Notes under the pieces: generated by a model
Told to the model about the DNA's origin: nothing
What the model saw: the letters and a program-made list of their open reading frames with translations, nothing else
Database searches by the model: none
Shown: positions 6,506 to 10,732 of the stretch, one piece after another
Numbering within the stretch: the stretch's first letter is position 1
Layout: every line of letters begins with the position of its first letter
DNA from: an uncultured Bacilli bacterium
GTDB taxonomy: Bacteria; Bacillota_I; Bacilli_A; RF39; UBA660
DNA length: 10,732 nucleotides
Assembly: GCA_947630515.1 (NCBI GenBank)
Contig: CANRHY010000025.1
Location: 1-10,732 of the forward strand
Direction: 5' to 3'
Program-made: the position numbers and the translations under genes

Positions 6506-7027
6506 CTATATATTCTTCTCGTGAAGAACAACCTTTCCTTTCTTTAAACTTTTCTTTACATCAATTACCCTTTGATTAGATGACCCCCTAAAATATAATG
6601 CAGGATTTTTAAGTTCATCTACAAACTCTCCATCTACAAGGACATCTATATAAGATAACATTTCTTTAGTATAATCTTGAGTCTCACTCCATTTTAATAT
6701 ATCTTCATATAAATATCCTGAATAACTCCAAATATCTTTATTAGGGTATTCTTTTTTTACTCTTCTAAGAAGAGGAAGAAGCCCTCTTTGATTTGCATCT
6801 TCCCAAGGTTCCCCTCCTAAAAGAGTAAGTCCCACTATCCAATCAGGCTTCATATCTTCAATTATTTCTTCTATTACCTTTTCATCAAATGGCTTACCAT
6901 TATTAAAATCCCATGTTTCAGGATTAAAGCAATTCTTACAGTGATGTGTACACCCACTTACAAACAAACTAACTCTAATCCCTACTCCATCTGCTATATC
7001 ATGCTTCTTAATTAATGTATAATTCAT
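6506..7027 (-). CDS. nrdG: Anaerobic ribonucleotide reductase activating protein (radical SAM)
   Basis: NrdG uses a [4Fe-4S] cluster and S-adenosylmethionine to create the glycyl radical on NrdD. The 173-aa protein has the cluster motif CTHHCKNC (Cys26, Cys30, Cys33; CX3CX2C), the SAM-binding GGEP (71-74) in LTLLGGEPWED, and the NrdG-type C-terminal motif GSSNQRVIDV (148-157). The N-terminal HDIADGVGIRVSLFVSGC is also characteristic. The start is 10 bases after the nrdD stop; the ribosome site is the G-run GGGGG just upstream, overlapping the inter-gene space, so the two genes are co-transcribed and probably coupled. The order nrdD-nrdG is the usual one in Bacillota. Confidence 0.97.
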   Translation of the reverse strand: MNYTLIKKHDIADGVGIRVSLFVSGCTHHCKNCFNPETWDFNNGKPFDEKVIEEIIEDMKPDWIVGLTLLGGEPWEDANQRGLLPLLRRVKKEYPNKDIWSYSGYLYEDILKWSETQDYTKEMLSYIDVLVDGEFVDELKNPALYFRGSSNQRVIDVKKSLKKGKVVLHEKNI

Positions 7028-7037
7028 AAATCCCCCA

Positions 7038-9164
7038 TTATAAATGTGTTACTCTAGCCTTAATCTCCTTAGTCTTACCAACATTCCAGAAATTCTCACC
7101 TAAATAACCACAAGTACGCCTTGCTACATTCATCTTATTTTTATCTTTATTATGACAATTTGGACATTCCCATTCTAAATCATCATTAATAATTATTTCA
7201 CCATCAAATCCACATACATGACAATAATCACTTTTCGTATTAAACTCAGCATATTGAATATTATCATAAATGAATCTTACAACTTCTTCCATAGCTTCAA
7301 GATTATGAGACATGTTAGGAACTTCTACATAACTGATAGCCCCACCTGAACTAATCTTTTGAAATTGACTTTCAAATTTTAACTTATCAAATGCATTAAT
7401 TTCTTCTCTAACATCTACATGATAAGAATTTGTATAATAACCTTTATCAGTTATATCTTTTACATCTCCAAATTTTTCTTTATCAATACGCGCAAATCTA
7501 TAACATAAACTTTCTGCTGGTGTTCCATATAATGCAAATCCTAAATCAGTATCCTTTTTCCACTTATCAGTAGTACTTCTAAGTTTATTCATAACTTTTA
7601 ATGCAAACTCTTCACCCTCTGGTGTAGTATGACTCTTTCCTGTCATAAGTTTAGTAACTTCATAAAGTCCAATATATCCTAAACTTAAAGTTGAATAACA
7701 TCCCTTTAATAATTTATCAATCTTTTCACCTGGCTCTAATCTTGCAATTGCTCCATATTGCCAATGTATTGGAGAAACATCACTAATGGTACCTAAAAGT
7801 GCATGATGTCTACACATCAAAGCTTCATAACAAAGTGAAAGTCTTTCATCTAATTCTTCCCAAAACTTATCAGGGTCGCAATCAGTTGCAAGCGCAACTT
7901 GAGGTAGATTTATGCTTACTACACCTTGATTAAATCTTCCTTCAAATTTATAATTTCCATTTTCATCTTTCCAAGGTGATAAGAAACTTCTACATCCCAT
8001 AGGACTAAATACATTTCCTTCATAATTTTCTTTCATCTTCTTAGCGCTTATATAATCTGGATACATTCTCTTAGCAGAACACTTAACTGCAAGTTTAGTT
8101 AAATAATCATACTTTCCTCCAGTTAAATTATTATGTTCATTTAAAACATACACTAACTTTGGAAATGCTGGAGTAACATAAACTCCTTGTTTATTCTTAA
8201 TACCTTGATATCTTTGATTTAAAATTTCTTCTATAATCATAGCATTTTCTTCTAGATATGGATCATCTTCTTCAAGATTTAAGAAAAGTGTTACAAAAGG
8301 ACTTTGACCATTAGTAGTCATTAAAGTATTAATTTGATATTGAATAGTTTGAACACCACTTGCAAGTTCATCTTTTACCCTATCCATAACAAGTTCATCA
8401 ATTTCTTCTTCCTTTATCTTTCCTTTATATTTCTTTAAATAATTTCTCTTAAATTTCTCTTTACTCTTTCTTAAATATTTACCTAAATGTTTAATGTCAA
8501 CACTTTGTCCACCATATTGACTAGACGCAACTGCTGCAATTATTTGAGTTGTAACTGTACAAGCAACTTGGAAACTCTTAGGGCTTTCAATAAGCTTTCC
8601 GTTCATAACTGTACCATTATCAAGCATATCACCAATATTAATTAAACAACAGTTGAATATTGGTTGCAAAAAATAATCCATATCATGAAAGTGTAATATT
8701 CCATCTTCATGAGCCTTTACTATCTTAGCTGGAAGAAGTATTCTCTTAGTTAAATCTTTTGAAACTTCACCAGCAATTAAATCTCTTTGTGTAGAAGCAA
8801 TATATGCATCTTTATTAGAATTTTCTTCCATAAGATCTTTATTGCTATTCTTAATTAATGATAAGATTGATTCATCTGTAGTATTACTCTTTCTAACAAG
8901 CGCTCTATTATATCTATATATAATATAAGTTTTTGCTAAATTATACTTTCCAAGTTCTACTAATCTTTGTTCAATAATATCTTGAATATCTTCAACTAAT
9001 ATTCTCTTCTTATTTAAACTTTCAATATGTTTAATAATATTGTTAATTTGTGTAGAACTTACCCTATCTTCTTCAGGCACCTCATTATTAGCTTTTCCTA
9101 TAGCTATCCTTATCTTATCACTATCATATTCAACCGTTTTCCCATCTCTTTTAACTACTTTCAT
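7038..9164 (-). CDS. nrdD: Anaerobic (class III) ribonucleoside-triphosphate reductase, large subunit
   Basis: It converts ribonucleotides to deoxyribonucleotides without oxygen, using a glycyl radical. With the start at 9164 it is 708 aa, normal for the family. Residues 1-90 are an ATP-cone allosteric domain (KVVKRDGKTVEYDSDKI, then LAKTYIIYRYNR). The catalytic barrel follows, with QPIFNCCLINIGDML and FSPMGCRSFLSPW, where Cys391 fits the active-site thiyl Cys. The C-terminal end has a zinc site, CHVC (648-651) and CPNC (667-670), and the radical loop RTCGYLG with Gly686. I choose the ATG at 9164 because GAGGAGG lies 5 bases upstream and the promoter -10 (9195-9190) overlaps the in-frame ATG at 9191. 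It heads the nrdD-nrdG-dut operon. A palindrome centred at 9223.5 suggests activation by the divergent Crp/Fnr regulator. Confidence 0.97.
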   Translation of the reverse strand: MKVVKRDGKTVEYDSDKIRIAIGKANNEVPEEDRVSSTQINNIIKHIESLNKKRILVEDIQDIIEQRLVELGKYNLAKTYIIYRYNRALVRKSNTTDESILSLIKNSNKDLMEENSNKDAYIASTQRDLIAGEVSKDLTKRILLPAKIVKAHEDGILHFHDMDYFLQPIFNCCLINIGDMLDNGTVMNGKLIESPKSFQVACTVTTQIIAAVASSQYGGQSVDIKHLGKYLRKSKEKFKRNYLKKYKGKIKEEEIDELVMDRVKDELASGVQTIQYQINTLMTTNGQSPFVTLFLNLEEDDPYLEENAMIIEEILNQRYQGIKNKQGVYVTPAFPKLVYVLNEHNNLTGGKYDYLTKLAVKCSAKRMYPDYISAKKMKENYEGNVFSPMGCRSFLSPWKDENGNYKFEGRFNQGVVSINLPQVALATDCDPDKFWEELDERLSLCYEALMCRHHALLGTISDVSPIHWQYGAIARLEPGEKIDKLLKGCYSTLSLGYIGLYEVTKLMTGKSHTTPEGEEFALKVMNKLRSTTDKWKKDTDLGFALYGTPAESLCYRFARIDKEKFGDVKDITDKGYYTNSYHVDVREEINAFDKLKFESQFQKISSGGAISYVEVPNMSHNLEAMEEVVRFIYDNIQYAEFNTKSDYCHVCGFDGEIIINDDLEWECPNCHNKDKNKMNVARRTCGYLGENFWNVGKTKEIKARVTHL

Positions 9165-9189
9165 TTTTACCTCCTCGTTTATTATCTCC

Positions 9190-9195
9190 ATTATA
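9190..9195 (-). promoter_or_regulatory. Extended -10 promoter of the nrdD operon
   Basis: TATAAT preceded by TGG on the minus strand is a perfect extended -10. The 17-base-upstream position (ACAATT) is a poor -35, which fits a promoter that needs an activator. The predicted start is about 9183, giving a 19-base leader before the ATG at 9164. Confidence 0.75.
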
Positions 9196-9212
9196 CCACA
9201 TATAGAAAAATT

Positions 9213-9234
9213 AATTGTTGCATTTGCAACAATT
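9213..9234. promoter_or_regulatory. Palindromic operator, probable Crp/Fnr-family site
   Basis: AATTGTTGCA and TGCAACAATT are perfect 10-bp arms around TT, in the 110-base gap between divergent nrdD and the Crp/Fnr gene. Read as TGTTG-N6-CAACA it has the 16-base geometry of Crp-family sites, although the half-site differs from both TGTGA (Crp) and TTGAT (Fnr). Its centre lies about 40.5 bases upstream of the predicted nrdD start and it covers the -35 of the regulator promoter. Confidence 0.7.
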
Positions 9235-9246
9235 CTGTAATAAAAT
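9218..9246 (+). promoter_or_regulatory. Promoter of the Crp/Fnr regulator
   Basis: TTGCAT (9218-9223), 17 bases, TAAAAT (9241-9246). An overlapping alternative is TTGTTG (9215-9220) with TAATAA (9238-9243), also at 17 bases. Either way the -35 lies inside the palindrome, so a protein bound there should block this promoter. The ribosome site AAAGGAG is at 9258-9264. Confidence 0.55.
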
Positions 9247-9274
9247 TAAAAATGTGTAAAGGAGTAAAATTTAT

Positions 9275-9913
9275 ATGAATAAAAGTAGCCTATTTGATGG
9301 GATAAATGAAAAAGATTTAAAAAAAATGTTTAAATGTTTTGACACTAGAATAATAGAATATAAAAAGGATACAACAGTAATTTCCAACATGGCAAAAAAC
9401 AATTTAATTGGTGTTATTATGGAAGGAGAAGCTGTTTTAGTAAGGTACGATTACAATGGAAACAGAACTATACTAGAGCATCTTGAAGAGGGTTCAGTCT
9501 TTGGTGGAATATTTTTATCTTCTAACTTTAACGAAATATCAGTACACACTACTAGCTATTCAAAAATTGTTATGTTTGATTTTGACCACATACCTAAAAA
9601 ATGTAACAAAAATTGTGATTATCACACTGTACTTATAAATAATATGTTATCCACTCTAGCTGAAAAATTACAAAAACTAAACGAAAGAATAGAAATATTA
9701 ACAAAAAAATCTACAAGAGAAAAATTACTTGAATACTTTGAAAATACTGGAAGACGTCTAGGTAGAAAAACATTCACATTGCCAATGTCATACACAGACC
9801 TTGCAGATTACTTTGGTGTTGATAGAAGTGCATTAATGAGAGAACTTAAATATTTAAAAGATGATGGTTTTATTGAAACAAATAAAAAAAGAATAACTAT
9901 TATAAATTATTAG
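9275..9913 (+). CDS. Crp/Fnr-family transcription regulator
   Basis: This 212-aa protein has the full family layout. Residues about 10-110 are a cyclic-nucleotide-binding-like beta barrel (IGVIMEGEAVLVRYDYNGNRTILEHLEEGSVFGGIFL). A long dimer helix spans about 115-143 (LINNMLSTLAEKLQKLNERIEIL). The winged helix at 146-212 includes TFTLPMSYTDLADYFGVDRSALMRELKYLKDDGFI, with SALMREL as recognition helix. The cAMP-binding Arg/Ser phosphate cassette is not evident. Instead there are three Cys: Cys21, and Cys110 and Cys114 in KKCNKNCDYH, which might bind a metal, Fe-S cluster or heme, though classical Fnr uses four Cys. Its position opposite nrdD and the shared palindrome suggest it senses redox or oxygen state and controls the anaerobic reductase. 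It is the only plus-strand protein gene. Its stop codon directly abuts that of the converging gene. Confidence 0.92.
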   Translation: MNKSSLFDGINEKDLKKMFKCFDTRIIEYKKDTTVISNMAKNNLIGVIMEGEAVLVRYDYNGNRTILEHLEEGSVFGGIFLSSNFNEISVHTTSYSKIVMFDFDHIPKKCNKNCDYHTVLINNMLSTLAEKLQKLNERIEILTKKSTREKLLEYFENTGRRLGRKTFTLPMSYTDLADYFGVDRSALMRELKYLKDDGFIETNKKRITIINY

Positions 9914-9919
9914 TTATTC
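9884..9919 (-). terminator. Terminator overlapping both convergent stop codons
   Basis: GAATAACTA (9891-9899) and TAGTTATTC (9911-9919) are perfect 9-bp arms around an 11-base loop. On the minus strand the stem is followed by seven T (9890-9884), as expected for termination of the thioredoxin-like gene. The hairpin includes that gene's stop codon and the final codons and stop of the Crp/Fnr gene, which explains how the genes can abut with no spacer. In the plus direction no T-run follows, so it may not end the regulator transcript. Confidence 0.6.
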
Positions 9920-10426
9920 ACTTAATTCATATAAATCATTTAATGAAGCTATATCATAAGTATATAGTTTTTTATCTTTACTATTAATTACTTTTTCTGC
10001 TACCCCATCTTTTACATACATAAGTATTGGTGCATCCCCTATTTCTCCATTTATACTAGAAAAAGTATCTTTTAAAATATTTTTATATTCATCCCCATCT
10101 AAATAATCAGTTACGTTTACATATATAAACTTATTTACTAAATTTTCTTTCTTAATATAATTTAAAAGAGATTTCTCTGATTCATACACAGTTTTATCAT
10201 TTGTATATCCTACATATAATATAAATTCATTCATCTCTTGAAAAGTTGTATTCATCTCATTTACATTAACTTCTTCAACTTCTCCACTAAATGGACTAAC
10301 ACTAATTTCATGCTCTTTATATGTTTTAACCCATGCATTTATATATAATGTAAGAATTACCACAGCTAATAAAACACCAACTAAAATAAAATAATTCTTT
10401 TTAGGAATAACTTTCTTATTTTTCAC
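9914..10426 (-). CDS. Membrane-anchored thioredoxin-fold protein lacking cysteines
   Basis: This 170-aa protein has a single N-terminal membrane helix (about 12-31) with the positive side (KNKKVIPKK) first, so the rest should be outside the membrane. Residues about 66-148 follow the thioredoxin order: strand EFILYVGY (67-74), a helix at ESEKSLLNYIKKEN, strand KFIYVNVTD (99-107), then DAPILMYVKDGVAEKVI (131-147), which mirrors the cis-Pro strand PTLLLFKNG of thioredoxin, with Pro133. The redox CxxC is absent: YTNDKTVY stands there and the whole protein has no Cys, so it cannot act as a thiol oxidoreductase. A binding, scaffold or chaperone role is possible. The start codon is GTG with AGGA 10 bases upstream and a strong promoter just before. 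Fold assignment is by pattern only. Confidence 0.75.
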   Translation of the reverse strand: MKNKKVIPKKNYFILVGVLLAVVILTLYINAWVKTYKEHEISVSPFSGEVEEVNVNEMNTTFQEMNEFILYVGYTNDKTVYESEKSLLNYIKKENLVNKFIYVNVTDYLDGDEYKNILKDTFSSINGEIGDAPILMYVKDGVAEKVINSKDKKLYTYDIASLNDLYELSE

Positions 10427-10446
10427 CTAAATCACATCCTAATTTA

Positions 10447-10475
10447 ATTCTAGCATAAACAAAGTATTTTTTCAA
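10447..10475 (-). promoter_or_regulatory. Promoter of the thioredoxin-like gene
   Basis: TTGAAA (10475-10470), 17 bases, TAGAAT (10452-10447), with TGC just before the -10 as an extended element. The predicted start near 10440 coincides with the AGGA ribosome site, giving a leader of about 14 bases before the GTG start at 10426. Confidence 0.7.
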
Positions 10476-10542
10476 TTAACATTTATTTATTTTTAATTAC
10501 TATGTAAATACACTAGAATTATATGTTTTTTATCAAAAAATA

Positions 10543-10572
10543 TTGACAAATACTAGAGATATATAGTAAAAT
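10543..10572 (+). promoter_or_regulatory. Promoter of tRNA-Gly
   Basis: TTGACA (10543-10548), 18 bases, TAAAAT (10567-10572). Transcription should begin near 10579, about 15 bases before the mature tRNA 5' end. An alternative -10 TATAGT (10562-10567) is too close to the -35. Confidence 0.65.
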
Positions 10573-10593
10573 GAATCATGTCAACTGAAATTT

Positions 10594-10667
10594 GCAGGTG
10601 TAGTTTAATGGTAGAACTTCAGCCTTCCAAGCTGCTAACGGGAGTTCGATTCTCCTCACCTGCTCCA
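10594..10667 (+). tRNA. tRNA-Gly (anticodon UCC)
   Basis: The cloverleaf folds well: acceptor GCAGGTG (10594-10600) pairs with CACCTGC (10657-10663); there is a short D-arm; the anticodon loop CTTCCAA carries TCC (read UCC, for glycine GGN codons, mainly GGA/GGG); the variable loop is 4 bases; the T-arm is GGGAG-TTCGATT-CTCCT. The discriminator is T, and CCA is encoded. The one flaw is a T-C mismatch at the top of the anticodon stem. It stands alone here; other tRNAs may follow past the window. Confidence 0.97.
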
Positions 10668-10678
10668 GTGACGTTTCT

Positions 10679-10701
10679 GTTCGAACTTTTATAGTTTGAA
10701 C
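10679..10701 (+). other. Hairpin downstream of the tRNA
   Basis: GTTCGAAC and GTTTGAAC can form an 8-bp stem (one G-U) around a 7-base loop. It begins 11 bases after the CCA. No T-run follows, so it may be a processing or 3'-trailer element and not a terminator. Confidence 0.4.
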
Positions 10702-10714
10702 TTAACATATATAA

Positions 10715-10732
10715 TCAATCCGTTCGGGTTGA
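10715..10732 (+). terminator. Probable terminator stem, cut by the window edge
   Basis: TCAATCC pairs with GGGTTGA (one G-U) around the loop GTTC. The second arm ends at the last base of the window, so a following T-run cannot be seen. It could end the tRNA-Gly transcript or one converging from outside. Confidence 0.5.

Noticed and set aside
6391..6579. A 62-residue plus-strand frame opposite the dut/nrdG junction
   Set aside because: Antisense shadow of two well-supported genes, without start signals.
9190..9212. Possible NrdR box near the nrdD promoter (CTATATGTG-like)
   Set aside because: Only part of the usual box is present and there is no paired second copy at helical spacing, so it is not supported.
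9027..9278. Plus-strand frames opposite the nrdD 5' end
   Set aside because: Antisense to the conserved ATP cone of NrdD and running through the operator and the crp promoter; no ribosome site.

Overview
The window is very AT-rich, densely coded and uses the standard code (Trp is TGG; no gene is broken by TGA). Strong AGGAGG-type ribosome sites, TTGACA/TATAAT promoters, a class B sortase and a cell-wall sorting signal point to a low-GC Gram-positive (Bacillota), and an oxygen-independent class III ribonucleotide reductase points to anaerobic life. An uncultured gut-type member of the Bacilli/Erysipelotrichia/RF39 kind would fit, but this placement is inference.

Layout. All protein genes except one Crp/Fnr regulator lie on the minus strand, so each operon reads right to left. 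From the left: a monocistronic RelB/DinJ-type antitoxin closed by its own terminator (21-405); a two-gene operon of a class B sortase with a large extra cytoplasmic domain plus an unrecognised 292-aa protein (510-2983); a LemA / TPM-domain (YgcG-like) membrane pair (3084-4581) ending in a terminator; a secreted VWA-like surface protein with an NPDTG sorting signal (4705-5898) with its own promoter and terminator; the anaerobic dNTP operon nrdD-nrdG-dut (6042-9164); a divergent Crp/Fnr-family regulator (9275-9913); a cysteine-free thioredoxin-fold membrane protein (9914-10426) whose stop codon abuts that of the regulator; and tRNA-Gly(UCC) on the plus strand at the right end, followed by hairpins.

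How the parts fit. The surface protein is a plausible substrate of the neighbouring sortase, because class B sortases are known to accept NPxTG/NPQTN-type signals. nrdD supplies deoxynucleotides without oxygen, nrdG installs its glycyl radical, and dut removes dUTP from the same pool. A perfect palindrome between nrdD and the Crp/Fnr gene is placed for class II activation of nrdD (centre near -40.5) while covering the -35 of the regulator's own promoter. This suggests one operator switches the reductase on and its regulator down.

The least-explained elements are the sortase's ~260-residue cytoplasmic N-terminal domain with its translationally coupled 292-aa partner, and the Cys-free thioredoxin-like protein. 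I see no CRISPR array, insertion sequence or phage gene. The longest spaces without a protein gene (4582-4704, 5899-6041 and 10427-10593) are filled by promoters, terminators and short AT-rich stretches.
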